A DNA stretch of 64,000 nt from Oscillospiraceae bacterium (GTDB taxonomy: Bacteria > Bacillota > Clostridia > Oscillospirales > JAAYOS01): contig JAISEG010000006.1 in NCBI GenBank assembly GCA_031264245.1, positions 1-64,000 on the forward strand, read 5' to 3'. The notes beneath the pieces were generated by a model. The model saw only the letters and a program-made list of their open reading frames with translations. It did no database searches and was not told where the DNA came from. Shown here one piece after another: positions 7,677 to 16,689 of the stretch. Each line of letters opens with the position of its first letter. Position 1 is the first letter of the stretch. The position numbers were made by a program, and so were the translations under genes.

Positions 7677-7964
7677 CTACTCTGAAATAATGCTGTTAAT
7701 TATTTTCTCCGCCACAGCGCTGCCCGAGATGCTGTACTGCCCCGAACGCACCCTTGCGGCTACGTCGTCAAAATGCGCGGTCTCGGCGGGAGTTCTGACC
7801 TCGACCTGCTCCCTGACCTCCGCGAGCGTCCTCGAAAAGCTCAGCGCCTCCGCCGAAAAGGATACCTCGTCAAGCTTTCCCGCCGTGCCTGCCTTGCCGG
7901 GCGCCGTCACCCTGCCAACCTTGTAGCTCTGTATGGCGTTGTTTTGTATCGGATTAATTTTCAT
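7677..7964 (-). CDS. flgM: Anti-sigma-28 factor FlgM
   Basis: The product is 95 residues. FlgM holds SigD inactive until it is exported through the finished hook. The disordered N-terminal half starts MKINPIQNNAIQSYK, and the SigD-binding C-terminal half carries VSFSAEALSFSRTLAEVREQ and RVRSGQYSISGSAVAEKIIN, the conserved FlgM C-terminal motif. sigD lies about 5 kb upstream on the same strand, so regulator and target share the island. Confidence 0.93.
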   Translation of the reverse strand: MKINPIQNNAIQSYKVGRVTAPGKAGTAGKLDEVSFSAEALSFSRTLAEVREQVEVRTPAETAHFDDVAARVRSGQYSISGSAVAEKIINSIISE

Positions 7965-8070
7965 ATCTGTCTCTCACTTTCTCTGGCTTCGCCCGTATAT
8001 GGTCTTGCCGTATATGACTGCGTCATATTAACGCCGCGCCCTGCGCAGGAGCAATGTTCTCCTGTTATAA

Positions 8071-8514
8071 TTATCTGTTCTGGTCGGACCTAATATGCAT
8101 TTTAGCTCCGCCGCGCTCCTTCTTTTCCTCTTTAACGGCGGTCTGAGGCGGCGGCTGTGTCTTTGGAAGCACGCTGATGATACTCTTTTTCAGCTCCGCG
8201 TCGCACTGCCCGCACATTGTTCCGCTGGATATCGGCTTTTTGCATACCTGGCAGAATAAGCCGGTATTGCCGGTCACGCTTTTCAGCTCCAGCCGTTTTT
8301 CCTTCATCAAATGCAGCACTATTTTTTCCGAGACCTCGATATTTTCCAATATATCCTCTACGCTGATATTTTTATCCCTGTTGTCGTACATGTAGTCCCT
8401 GATATGACCAAACGCTATTTCGATGTCGTCAAGGCACCTGCTGCATATCTTCCCATAGCTTGATTGATACTGCCTGCCGCAAATCTGGCATTTGACAACG
8501 TTAAAATATGACAT
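8071..8514 (-). CDS. yvyF: YvyF-like flagellar operon protein
   Basis: The product is 147 residues. It has two zinc-ribbon-like cysteine pairs, CQICGRQYQ...CSRC near residues 9-27 and CQVCKKPI...CGQC near residues 88-103, framing a helical middle (ISVEDILENIEVSEKIVLHL) that resembles a helix-turn-helix. This matches the YvyF family found just upstream of flgM in Bacillus and many Clostridia; its role is undefined, though metal binding and regulation are plausible. The C-terminal 40 residues are Pro/Lys-rich and probably disordered. GGGGAG precedes the ATG. Confidence 0.8.
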   Translation of the reverse strand: MSYFNVVKCQICGRQYQSSYGKICSRCLDDIEIAFGHIRDYMYDNRDKNISVEDILENIEVSEKIVLHLMKEKRLELKSVTGNTGLFCQVCKKPISSGTMCGQCDAELKKSIISVLPKTQPPPQTAVKEEKKERGGAKMHIRSDQNR

Positions 8515-8546
8515 CTATCTCTCCCCTTCAGCTTAGGAACTGTCTG

Positions 8547-9317
8547 CTATCTGCGTAGATTATTCGCGATGCCTTCCATCTCGTCCGCGGTGCTGAGCGC
8601 CCTGCTTGCCAGCGAAAACGCTCTCTGTGAGCGAACAAGCATCGTCATCTCGACCGACAGGTCAACGTTGGAGTTTTCAAGCGCGCCCTGCATTATTTTC
8701 GTGTCCGCGGAAAGCTGCTTTCCTCCCGAGGCGGCTGACGGCTCAAAGTTGCTTTTGCCTACAGACAGCAAGCCCGTCTTGTTTGTAAATGTGTAAATCC
8801 CAAATTTATCGAATACTGGACCGCCCGCTGTTGTAAATTCAATTGTTCCGTCCTCGGCGACGCTTATGTCCTGTGTGTCCTCGGGAATCTCAATCCTAGC
8901 CCCCTCTTCGTTCAAGACGTAGAAGCCCTGTGAGTTGCACAGGTATGTCCTCCCGTCCGCCCGGACTGTCGAGTACAGGTTTCCCGCTCTGGTGTAGACC
9001 AGGTTCCCCCGGTTGTCCTCCAGCTCCAGCAAGCCGTCCCCCTCCAGCGCGAAATCCAGCTTGTTGTTCGTGACCTGAATGCTGCCGTCCGCCGTCCGCT
9101 TTCTTACCGACATGGTCATGACCCCGTGACCCTTCTGCTGGTTTCCCTCCGGGGTGGCGGTGGGACCAAAGCCCGCGGTGAACAGGGCGTCCTTAAATTC
9201 CAGCCGTGCGCCCTTAAACCCGGCGGTGTTGACGTTTGCGATATTGTCCGCGACGGTGTCCAGCCGTTTCTGCTGGCTCTGAATACCTGTCGCCGCAATC
9301 ATTACTCCTTCGTACAT
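8547..9317 (-). CDS. flgG: Flagellar distal rod protein FlgG (FlhP-like)
   Basis: The product is 256 residues. FlgG-family proteins build the distal rod through the periplasm-like space. The N-terminus (MYEGVMIAATGIQSQQKRLD then VADNIANVNTAGFKGARLEF) is the rod-hook signature, the middle has FALEGDGLLELEDNRGNLVYTRAGN, and the C-terminus (QGALENSNVDLSVEMTMLVRSQRAF) is the partner helix. It is the second of two tandem rod genes. In B. subtilis the corresponding pair is flhO-flhP, so FlhP is an equally good name. Confidence 0.9.
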   Translation of the reverse strand: MYEGVMIAATGIQSQQKRLDTVADNIANVNTAGFKGARLEFKDALFTAGFGPTATPEGNQQKGHGVMTMSVRKRTADGSIQVTNNKLDFALEGDGLLELEDNRGNLVYTRAGNLYSTVRADGRTYLCNSQGFYVLNEEGARIEIPEDTQDISVAEDGTIEFTTAGGPVFDKFGIYTFTNKTGLLSVGKSNFEPSAASGGKQLSADTKIMQGALENSNVDLSVEMTMLVRSQRAFSLASRALSTADEMEGIANNLRR

Positions 9318-9366
9318 AGGGAGGCACTCCTTCTCATCCTGGCGTAATACCTGTCATCGAACAGCA

Positions 9367-10149
9367 CTAACGGACTCTGCCAATCTCGTTTACGGCTTTC
9401 CCCACCGTCTCGTCTATCATGGTCAGCATTTTCTGATTGGTTTCATAAGCCCGGAACACAGTTATCATATCCACCATTTCCCTGGCTATTTCCACATTGG
9501 AGTTTTCCACAAAGCCCTGCATCACGGAATAGTTCTGCGCCGCCCGCGCCTGCCCGCCGTCCGTGTAGTACAGGTTGTGCCCCTGGCGCCTCAGGGTTCC
9601 CAGGTCGTCAAATTCCACTATGCGTATCCTGTCAATGATTTGCGAGCCGCGCAGCACATTTCCCTCAGCGTCCACCGCAAAATCGTTGTCCCCCACATAT
9701 ATCCCGCCGTTCTCCCCCATAAGAAAATTTCCGTCGCCGTCTGTGAGGTAACCCAGCTGGTTTACAACAAAGGACCCGGCCTTTGTGTACCGCTCACCTG
9801 CCGGAGTGCCCACAACAAAGAACGCGCCTTCCCCGGCGATTGCCATATCGGTGTTCTCCCCGGTCTCCTCGAAGCTTCCGGTCGTGTAGTTTATATATAC
9901 CTGGTCCGCCCTGACGCCGAAGTTCAGCGGACCGGTCGCAGCCGCTCTCGCGCGCCAGTTTGGGTCGGCGGCGACAGTGTTGTTCTTATCGTTTATTCTG
10001 TTTATCATAACGTCGTCAAAGGTCTGGGACACAAGATAGGTCTTTTTATACCCCGTTGTGTCCGCGTTTGTAATGTTGCTTATAACGTTTTCCATCTGAC
10101 GGCGCTGATGCATCATGCCCGTCCCGGCGATGTATTGACCACGAACCAT
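9367..10149 (-). CDS. flgF: Flagellar rod protein FlgF (FlhO-like)
   Basis: The product is 260 residues. It shares the rod/hook architecture with its neighbour: MVRGQYIAGTGMMHQRRQME and ISNITNADTTGYKKTYLVSQ at the N-terminus, MAIAGEGAFFVVGTPAGERY in the middle, and GFVENSNVEIAREMVDMITV at the C-terminus. FlgF/FlhO forms the proximal rod segment. The site GAGGAAATGTA-ATG is good. The 92-bp AT-rich gap upstream (10150-10241) separates it from swrB. Confidence 0.85.
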   Translation of the reverse strand: MVRGQYIAGTGMMHQRRQMENVISNITNADTTGYKKTYLVSQTFDDVMINRINDKNNTVAADPNWRARAAATGPLNFGVRADQVYINYTTGSFEETGENTDMAIAGEGAFFVVGTPAGERYTKAGSFVVNQLGYLTDGDGNFLMGENGGIYVGDNDFAVDAEGNVLRGSQIIDRIRIVEFDDLGTLRRQGHNLYYTDGGQARAAQNYSVMQGFVENSNVEIAREMVDMITVFRAYETNQKMLTMIDETVGKAVNEIGRVR

Positions 10150-10241
10150 TACATTTCCTCACTGACTAAAAATAATCTCACCTAAATTCGTAAGGTACTA
10201 ATAAGTATAACGTAATTTTTCGTTAAAACTTTAAGGTTTTT

Positions 10242-10805
10242 TTAATTTTTATTAATTCCGATCACAAGGTCAACTTCGCTCTGGGTTATATTCAGTTCCT
10301 TTGCGATTTGCGACCGGGCTTTTCCCTGCTCCGCCAGCTCAAGTATGCTGTTGTGCGTATTTTTTGACTCGGCGGCCGACTTCCCTGTCTCCTCCTCCGC
10401 GCCCGAAAGTATTCCTTTAAAATCGATCACGGGCGGGGCGTCCGCCGTCTCCCTGAAAGGGGCTGTCCGCCTCTCGGGCGGCGCGGTCTGCCTTCTCCTC
10501 GTACCGGCCGCGGTGTCCCGCGCGGCGTCGGGGGAGGACAAAATCTGTTCCTTTTTTCGCACTTCCTTTAGCGATTCAATCTCCAGCATGGTTTTTTTCA
10601 TCTCGTTTTTTGATTCCTCCACCGAATCATAAAACTCGTCCAGCACATCTTCAATAGTCTGGTACAGCCTGAGCAGCTTTGTCTCCTTTTCGTCAAGAAG
10701 CTTGTGCTGCCTTTTGACGTCGGAAAAAAGATAGTTGCACAGCAAAACAACGGCGCATATCAAAACGAAGATAAAAAACGCGAATCCATAATACTCAAGA
10801 CCCAT
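10242..10805 (-). CDS. SwrB-like motility regulator (DUF6115-type)
   Basis: The product is 187 residues. One N-terminal transmembrane helix (YGFAFFIFVLICAVVLLCNY) is followed by a coiled coil (KETKLLRLYQTIEDVLDEFY), a charged Pro-rich linker and a C-terminal helix-turn-helix-like unit (ILELAEQGKARSQIAKELNI). This is the architecture of B. subtilis SwrB, which promotes flagellar export-apparatus assembly and SigD activation and is also encoded downstream of sigD. The ATG at 10805 follows GGGGAG by 6 nt; a TTG at 10811 is less likely. Assignment rests on architecture and position. Confidence 0.7.
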   Translation of the reverse strand: MGLEYYGFAFFIFVLICAVVLLCNYLFSDVKRQHKLLDEKETKLLRLYQTIEDVLDEFYDSVEESKNEMKKTMLEIESLKEVRKKEQILSSPDAARDTAAGTRRRQTAPPERRTAPFRETADAPPVIDFKGILSGAEEETGKSAAESKNTHNSILELAEQGKARSQIAKELNITQSEVDLVIGINKN

Positions 10806-10861
10806 ATTCAACTCCCCGCACGGACCCCTCCGCGCTTCTTTATTTTATAGCTTTATACCTC

Positions 10862-11185
10862 TTATACTTTTATGTCCAGCTTATGCTCCACTCCCGGAAC
10901 CCATCCTCCGGCGGCTTCGGTTTCCTCGGCGGGTTTTCCTTTTTTGCCCTTTTCCCGGCCTGTATATTCTCCCCCGCCTTTTCCGTCCTTGTTCAGCTTC
11001 ATGTCCGCCTGCTCCAAATGTGTTTTTCTCGTCACCATATTGCTTTCGTGCTCGCTCTCAAGCTTCGCCTGAACGGCGAGATAGTCCTGCATGAGTTCAT
11101 TTTTCTTGAGCTGGTTACTGGATTCTTTAACAAAATCTGTAGCCCGCGCTATCATCATCTGAGAATCTATTCCCTTTATTGACAT
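10862..11185 (-). CDS. Small conserved-looking protein of the sigD operon, function unknown
   Basis: The product is 107 residues. The N-terminal two thirds is a predicted helical segment (MSIKGIDSQMMIARATDFVK, then LMQDYLAVQAKLESEHESNM); the last third is Gly/Lys-rich and ends with VEHKLDIKV. There is no signal peptide or membrane helix. I cannot name a function. Similar short helical proteins beginning with an I-D-x-Q pattern occur in clostridial sigD-region operons as far as I recall. It lies 40 bp from the fapA-like gene and 57 bp from swrB, with AAGGGTGG before the ATG, so it is expressed with them. Confidence 0.7.
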   Translation of the reverse strand: MSIKGIDSQMMIARATDFVKESSNQLKKNELMQDYLAVQAKLESEHESNMVTRKTHLEQADMKLNKDGKGGGEYTGREKGKKGKPAEETEAAGGWVPGVEHKLDIKV

Positions 11186-11224
11186 TCATAACCACCCTTT
11201 CAAAGGGCATACGCCCCGTGGAGC

Positions 11225-12994
11225 CTATACCTCACACGCGCCGAAAACAATTTCCCCGTCGCCGTACTTTATGGTCGAATATTGCAGCTCCGTTTCAAAG
11301 CTTCTTACAAGCCCGCCGATAATGATTCTGACCCCCGGATACAGCGTGTTCGACACATGAATCTTCCCGCTGTTCAGCTTCGCCGCCTCATTTTCCAGCT
11401 CATATAGTTCTTCGGAATATTCTTCCATAATTTTAGCGTTTTGCTCAATACTCATTATTACAGACGCCTTTTTTTCCGCGTTTTGGCTGTCCGCCTTGCC
11501 CTTGTCCGAGTTGAAATACGCGATTATCGAGCCCAGCTTTGCCGTTTCCTCGTTGGCTTTTTTAATCGACCCCTGCAAAAAGCTTATACGGTCGCGTTTT
11601 TGCTGCGGAATTCCTATTTCAACATTCGTCTGGGTGTGCGACGCAGCCCCTATGTACTGCGCCCGTATTTCACCGCACGCGCGCACAGTCCCGCCGATTA
11701 TGCTGCCCCGCTTTCCCAGCGCCGAAACCGTTCCGCCCGCTTCAACGTTGCTGTGTACGATGGTGTCAGAGCGGACGCTTATCCCCGCCCGTACAGCCGC
11801 GCGTTCAATAAACTGGGCTATGACCGAGCCTTCCGCCGATATCAGCCCCCTGTCCATTCCCAGAATACCCCGCTTCAGCTCCACATCTCCCCCGGCAATT
11901 ATCTTTGCACCCTCAACAACTCCGCCGATCACAATGTTGTTTTTCGCCCTTATCGTCATGCCGCCCATAACAGCGCCGTTGATAATTATGCTGCCGTCGA
12001 AGTCAATATTTCCTACCCCCATGTCGCAGTCGCCCTTAACGACGTAGACGTCGGATACCGTAACCACCCTGTTTTCGAAGTTCACCATCCCGTCCTTCGC
12101 GGAATACATCTGGGTTTTTTCCTCGTTTGTCACAACGTTCTTGCCTCGGGGAATGGCCTCCGCCCTGCCGCGCTTTGGCGGCTTCATCTCATTTTTGACG
12201 GTAAAGCCGGGCTCCCCCAGCGTCGGCGGATGCCTGGTTACAAGCAGCTGCCCCTTGCTGACCCGCTCAAATAAATCAAGCTCGCGCAAATCCACCCGCC
12301 CTTTTCCGATGTCCTTCGGCGCGCCTGTGGTGATAAGGCGAAAATGATATTCTATATAGCCGTCCTTGCCGTCCTCCGGCTCGGTCCCGCTTGCTATATC
12401 ATATTCCACGCCGTACTCTTTGTTTTCAAGCAACCTCGCTATAGCCTCATAGTCGGCGCCGAACAGCACCCCCGCCGCCGCAAGCTTCTCCTTGACCGCC
12501 CCCAGGGTCAGCATATTTCCGCCTTCTTCAGCGGGCAGAAAGCGGATGGAAGCCGACATCGCGTTTCTTGTGATGTATACCGCGATATCCTCGTCAAGTA
12601 TCACTTCCTTTTGCGCGGGCGCGATCCTCGCTCTGCCGGATCCCACGCCGAGAAGCCCCCGAAGCGCCGGGGAGTCAAGCCCGCTCAAGCTCTTTCTCCT
12701 GCAATATTCCCCGGTCTCCTCCGTGTTCAGCTTTTTCCCCTCCCCCCGGTGCGGATACAGCTCCAGATAAACGCCGTCCTCCTCATAGTATAGCGAATAC
12801 CCGCCCGGCATAAAGCTCCGGCCTATTTTCCCGTCCTTGTCGCAGACGGCAAGTATCAGGCAGGGCGAAGCCGTGTCCCCGCCGCCCGGAGCCTCCGCGA
12901 TAATGTCGTTTTCCCCGCAGCCGAAATATTCCGCCGCGGCTTTCACCGCGGCGGAATAGTCCTCGCCGCTGATAAATTTTCTAAAACCTCTCAT
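11225..12994 (-). CDS. FapA/DUF342-family polymer-forming protein
   Basis: The product is 589 residues. After an N-terminal alpha/beta region, residues of about 240-500 show the DUF342/FapA core: YSAKDGMVNFENRVVTVSDV followed by repeats with alternating valine/isoleucine and glycine (GSIIINGAVMGGMTIRAKNN, GVVEGAKIIAGGDVELKRG), which form a right-handed beta-helix. A coiled coil (SFLQGSIKKANEETAKLGSI) follows, then a final beta segment. FapA-type proteins self-assemble into scaffolds; in Clostridia they occur in motility operons, but their flagellar role is unclear. It lies 23 bp downstream of sigD in the same operon. Confidence 0.87.
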   Translation of the reverse strand: MRGFRKFISGEDYSAAVKAAAEYFGCGENDIIAEAPGGGDTASPCLILAVCDKDGKIGRSFMPGGYSLYYEEDGVYLELYPHRGEGKKLNTEETGEYCRRKSLSGLDSPALRGLLGVGSGRARIAPAQKEVILDEDIAVYITRNAMSASIRFLPAEEGGNMLTLGAVKEKLAAAGVLFGADYEAIARLLENKEYGVEYDIASGTEPEDGKDGYIEYHFRLITTGAPKDIGKGRVDLRELDLFERVSKGQLLVTRHPPTLGEPGFTVKNEMKPPKRGRAEAIPRGKNVVTNEEKTQMYSAKDGMVNFENRVVTVSDVYVVKGDCDMGVGNIDFDGSIIINGAVMGGMTIRAKNNIVIGGVVEGAKIIAGGDVELKRGILGMDRGLISAEGSVIAQFIERAAVRAGISVRSDTIVHSNVEAGGTVSALGKRGSIIGGTVRACGEIRAQYIGAASHTQTNVEIGIPQQKRDRISFLQGSIKKANEETAKLGSIIAYFNSDKGKADSQNAEKKASVIMSIEQNAKIMEEYSEELYELENEAAKLNSGKIHVSNTLYPGVRIIIGGLVRSFETELQYSTIKYGDGEIVFGACEV

Positions 12995-13017
12995 CCGGTC
13001 AGCCTCTTTTCCCCTTT

Positions 13018-13788
13018 TTATTGCCCGCCGTCCGCAAGCCGCATACGCATCTTCGCCAGAACCTTCGAATGTATCTGGGACACCCTCGACTCCGAAACAT
13101 TCAGGATTTCCGCAATTTCCTTCAGCATCAGCTCTTCATAATAGTAGAGGGTTATTACAAGCCGCTCCTTTTCAGGCAGCTTTTCAATCAAATCAGTTAA
13201 AATTTCCTTCATTTCCTTGCCGAGCAGGATGCTTTCAGGCGTCTCCTCCTCCGGCACCGGAATTTCCTTCGCGGTAAAGCCCGCGCTCAGGGTATCCTCA
13301 AAGTTGACAAGATTGAATATATGGGTCTGCGCCAGAACCTTCTGTACCTGAGCCACAGGCATATTCAGCTCGCTTGCCACCGACTGCTCCGACGGCTGGA
13401 GCCCGGTTTCCCTTTCCAGGGAATCATACGCTCCGGTTATGGCGTTTATTTTCTTCCTCAGGCTGGACGGCGCCCAATCCTGGGCGCGCATATAGTCGAG
13501 TATTTCGCCGCGGATACGGGTTATCGCATAGGTTTCAAATTTAACGCCGTGCTTCAGATCGAACTTTTCAACCGCGTCGATAAGCCCGATTATACCGCAG
13601 TTGACAAGGTCGTCATATTCGTTGTAGCTGTTATATTTGGGCATCATCCTTCTGACAAGCTTCTTTACAAGGTGCACATAGTGCAGTAAAAGCTCGTTTT
13701 TCGCCTCAATATCGTTGTTTTTTTTATACAGCAGCCACAGCTTATCCACTTCTGTGTTTTCCGCCGCACCGACTTCGACCCTGTTCAT
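13018..13788 (-). CDS. sigD: RNA polymerase sigma factor SigD/FliA (sigma-28)
   Basis: The product is 256 residues. Sigma-28 directs transcription of late flagellar and chemotaxis genes. Region 2 is clear (YDDLVNCGIIGLIDAVEKFD, then GVKFETYAITRIRGEILDYM with RAQDWAPSSLRKK, a FliA/WhiG signature); region 3 is around residue 110-170; region 4 carries LPEKERLVITLYYYEELMLK and IAEILNVSESRVSQIHSKVL. FlgM, its inhibitor, is encoded in the same gene block. Candidate SigD promoters (GCCGATAT/GCCGATAA -10 elements) occur before ylqG and fliD. Confidence 0.96.
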   Translation of the reverse strand: MNRVEVGAAENTEVDKLWLLYKKNNDIEAKNELLLHYVHLVKKLVRRMMPKYNSYNEYDDLVNCGIIGLIDAVEKFDLKHGVKFETYAITRIRGEILDYMRAQDWAPSSLRKKINAITGAYDSLERETGLQPSEQSVASELNMPVAQVQKVLAQTHIFNLVNFEDTLSAGFTAKEIPVPEEETPESILLGKEMKEILTDLIEKLPEKERLVITLYYYEELMLKEIAEILNVSESRVSQIHSKVLAKMRMRLADGGQ

Positions 13789-13862
13789 TCAACCTCACCA
13801 CCAATCGTCCGCCAGAGACCGCAACCCACAAACCGCGTCTTAAGTATCTATGTTAGTATTGT

Positions 13863-14564
13863 CTATTTGTCCTCTACTAAACGCTGCTGCTTAATTATTT
13901 TCTGCTGTTCAAGCATTACGTACTTTCTCAGCATCGTCCTCGTCTCGGGGGAATGGTCAATAAATCTGACCCCGACCTTGAAATAGGAGCTTGTCACCGT
14001 CTCGACCTTGGTGCACTGCATGACCTCGCTGAGAAATACCAGCGGGGTTGAATCCTCGGAGGGGAAGTTCAAAAACAGCTTTACAAATACCCTGATACCT
14101 TCGTCAAAACGCCTGTTGATCCTTATTCCCGCCCCCGTCTCGCTTATGTCCTCTGTCGTTCCGTTGAACTCAACCTTCTCATCCCCCGGCTGAGGCCTGA
14201 ATTGGAAGGGACCCTCAACGTATTCCCTGAGTGTGACGTCAAGCGACTTTTTCAGTCTGAACGACTCTCTGCGCTGCTGTTTTTGCGGCTTTGACAAAAT
14301 TTCAAGCGAGATCATTCTCACATTTCCGCTCATGCTGAGACCTTTTACCGACACCTCGATCATATACCGCCCGCTCTCGCGGTAAAAGTACAGCTCAAGC
14401 TTCTGATCCCTGAGCAAAATAACAGGAATCCCCCTGTACAATGGCGTCGAGACCATGATATTCCCCGCTTCGTCATAGTCCTCGATTTTTGTCCTGTAGG
14501 GCGAACCTTTCCCCGTGTACAGATCGATATTCTCCCCAATGTTCAATTTGTCTATATCGACCAT
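13863..14564 (-). CDS. YcgR-type PilZ-domain protein (c-di-GMP receptor)
   Basis: The product is 233 residues. An N-terminal YcgR-like beta-domain (residues 1-95) precedes a PilZ domain starting at QQRRESFRLKK, which supplies the RxxxR motif, and DISETGAGIRI, which supplies the D/NxSxxG motif. Together they bind cyclic di-GMP. YcgR-family proteins slow or stop the flagellar motor when c-di-GMP rises. Its position between flhG and sigD fits clostridial operons. A degenerate GGDEF protein is encoded about 15 kb away in the same island, but no intact diguanylate cyclase is in the window. Confidence 0.88.
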   Translation of the reverse strand: MVDIDKLNIGENIDLYTGKGSPYRTKIEDYDEAGNIMVSTPLYRGIPVILLRDQKLELYFYRESGRYMIEVSVKGLSMSGNVRMISLEILSKPQKQQRRESFRLKKSLDVTLREYVEGPFQFRPQPGDEKVEFNGTTEDISETGAGIRINRRFDEGIRVFVKLFLNFPSEDSTPLVFLSEVMQCTKVETVTSSYFKVGVRFIDHSPETRTMLRKYVMLEQQKIIKQQRLVEDK

Positions 14565-14591
14565 TACCCATGTCCCCCTTTTATTTTTTTA

Positions 14592-15446
14592 TCAAAACCA
14601 CCTGCTGAACAGCCTTGAAAACCTGCCCGCCGCCGGCTGCCCCGTGGGAAGGTTTACAAGCTTCTCCGCTATGGAGTGGATACTTTTGGCTGCGGCTCCG
14701 TCCGGCTTGCTGACAAGCAGGGGAGTCTGCTGCTTTATGGACTTTATCACATCGTTATCATACAACACATAGCCCAGAAGTTCAACCTCCGCGCCGAGAT
14801 ATCTCTTTATAACCTTTTGAAAGCCGTTCATCGCCGTCTCGGCTTCCTTCTTTGTTTCTCCCTTATTCATTATAATACGTATCTTATGAGAACCCTGTCT
14901 CTTTATAATCGTTTTTATAAGGGCGTACGCGTCAAGTATCGCGGTAGGCTCCGGTGTGGTGACCACTATGGTTTCGGAGGACGCCAGCACCAGCTGGATA
15001 ACATTTTCGTTTATCCCCGCGCCGGAATCAAACAAAATCACATCCGCCGGATTTTTCAGGTTCATCAGATCCTTCATCACCTCCGCGACCTGAGCCTCGT
15101 CCATTTTAAGCAGCTCATACACCCCCGAGCCCCCCGAAATAAACCGCACACCGTTATGCCCCTCCTGAATAATTTCAGAAAGGGTCTTTTCCCCCCTGAG
15201 CAGATGGCTCAGGTTATATTTGCTGTTCACGCCCAGCATGACGTCCACGTTTGCAAGCCCGAAGTCGGCGTCCACCACAAGCACGCGAAGCCCCATCGCG
15301 CTCAGCGCGATCGCGAGGTTGACCGATATGCTTGATTTGCCCACTCCGCCCTTGCCGCTTGTCACCGCTATGACCTTCGTCTCGTTCGACCGCCTGTCCA
15401 TCATTTCCCTGAGCGTCTGCGCCTGATCCCTAAATGTGTTGTTCAT
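14592..15446 (-). CDS. flhG: Flagellar number regulator FlhG (YlxH, MinD-like ATPase)
   Basis: The product is 284 residues. The deviant Walker A (AVTSGKGGVGKSSISVNLAI) and VLVVDADFGLANVDVMLGV motifs identify a ParA/MinD ATPase; the N-terminal MNNTFRDQAQTLREMMDRRS matches the FlhG segment that stimulates FlhF GTPase. Lack of a clear C-terminal MinE-responsive pattern and close linkage to flhF (the genes abut at 15446-15448) support FlhG rather than MinD. It sets the number and placement of flagella. Confidence 0.93.
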   Translation of the reverse strand: MNNTFRDQAQTLREMMDRRSNETKVIAVTSGKGGVGKSSISVNLAIALSAMGLRVLVVDADFGLANVDVMLGVNSKYNLSHLLRGEKTLSEIIQEGHNGVRFISGGSGVYELLKMDEAQVAEVMKDLMNLKNPADVILFDSGAGINENVIQLVLASSETIVVTTPEPTAILDAYALIKTIIKRQGSHKIRIIMNKGETKKEAETAMNGFQKVIKRYLGAEVELLGYVLYDNDVIKSIKQQTPLLVSKPDGAAAKSIHSIAEKLVNLPTGQPAAGRFSRLFSRWF

Positions 15447-15447
15447 C

Positions 15448-16689
15448 TCAGTTCCTCAGCATCTGATCGGTGACAGTTTCCCTGTCCGCGATTTGTATAT
15501 CGTCCGGCACATTCTGCCCGATGGTATAATAAGCAAGCTTCTTCTGCGAGTACCAGACCAAATTCAGTATCATCCCCCTGTGCCTGGTCTCGTCCAGCTT
15601 CGTTACAATAAACTTGTAATCGCCCACAAAATCGTATGTGTCAATAATTTCCTTTAAGGAAGCAAAGCTTGTGGGGGCGGACACGCAGAGCAAAATATCC
15701 TCCGGCCGGGCAAGCTCGATTATCTTCAAAATATCCTCCCTGTGCTGCTCGTCCCCCGGTCTTTTGCCCGCCGTGTCAATAAATATAACCTCCCTGTCCG
15801 ACATGCTCTGTATCGCCTCGGTTAGCTCGGCGTCCTGATACACGATACTCAGCGGGATGCTGAGGATATCCGCGTAGGTTTTCAGCTGCTGCTGGGCGGC
15901 TATCCTGTAGGTATCGGTGTTTATAAGACCGACCCGCTTTTTCTGCTTAATTGCAAAGTCCGCGGCAAGCTTGACAAGGGAGGTCGTTTTCCCCACCCCG
16001 GTGGGACCTATCATCAAAATTATTTTTTGCTGGAACTTCTTGGGACGTATCGGCTCGGGAACCCCTATCTGCTCAAAGATGAGGTGCTCCATCACCTCCA
16101 CAGCGTTCGTGCCGGGCTGCTTTTTGAGTATGCTTTCAGTCTCCTTTGCTATCTTGTGGGCAAGCTCCTCCCTCACCTGGTTTTCTATGAGCCTGCAAAA
16201 CAGGTCCTCGACCTCCTTCGAGTAGTCGTAGGTGATATCCCGTTTTACAAAGGAAAATTTGTTAATAAAGTTGTTCAGAATACTGTCCAGCGAGCTTATC
16301 CTGCTGTCAAGATTTATCAGCTGCTCGTTATTTATCTGGACGGCTCTGTCCTGATGCGGCTTCGCGGGACCCGCGTCCTCAAATTTGTGCTCGGAAAATG
16401 AGAGCTGACCCTTGTCCGCTTCCTTTTCCCTGTCCGCTTTTACCTCCGCGCCGCCGCGGCCTACCCCCTGATAGCCGCCGTAACCGTACCCTCCCGCTTT
16501 TTTGGACGGAGGCACCTTCGCCGGGTCATACGCAACCATAACCTCAAGCACCGGCTTGCGGAAGAGGTTTTGTATCCCTTTTTTGCGCACCTTTTTGCTG
16601 TTCAGTATAACGGCGTCGGAGCCCAGCTCCCTTATTACGGTATCCATCGCCTGCTGCATATTTTGGGCATGGTAACGTTTCACAATCAT
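15448..16689 (-). CDS. flhF: Flagellar placement GTPase FlhF
   Basis: The product is 413 residues. The N-terminal B-domain starts MIVKRYHAQNMQQAMDTVIR, as in FlhF, and is followed by a Gly/Lys-rich linker, an N domain and an SRP-type G domain with GPTGVGKTTSLVKLAADFA (G1), NTDTYRIAAQQQLKTYADIL and FIDTAGKRPGDEQHREDI (G3), TKLDETRHRG (G4). FlhF recruits early basal-body proteins to the assembly site. It starts one base into the flhA stop codon (TGATG overlap), showing translational coupling. Confidence 0.95.
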   Translation of the reverse strand: MIVKRYHAQNMQQAMDTVIRELGSDAVILNSKKVRKKGIQNLFRKPVLEVMVAYDPAKVPPSKKAGGYGYGGYQGVGRGGAEVKADREKEADKGQLSFSEHKFEDAGPAKPHQDRAVQINNEQLINLDSRISSLDSILNNFINKFSFVKRDITYDYSKEVEDLFCRLIENQVREELAHKIAKETESILKKQPGTNAVEVMEHLIFEQIGVPEPIRPKKFQQKIILMIGPTGVGKTTSLVKLAADFAIKQKKRVGLINTDTYRIAAQQQLKTYADILSIPLSIVYQDAELTEAIQSMSDREVIFIDTAGKRPGDEQHREDILKIIELARPEDILLCVSAPTSFASLKEIIDTYDFVGDYKFIVTKLDETRHRGMILNLVWYSQKKLAYYTIGQNVPDDIQIADRETVTDQMLRN

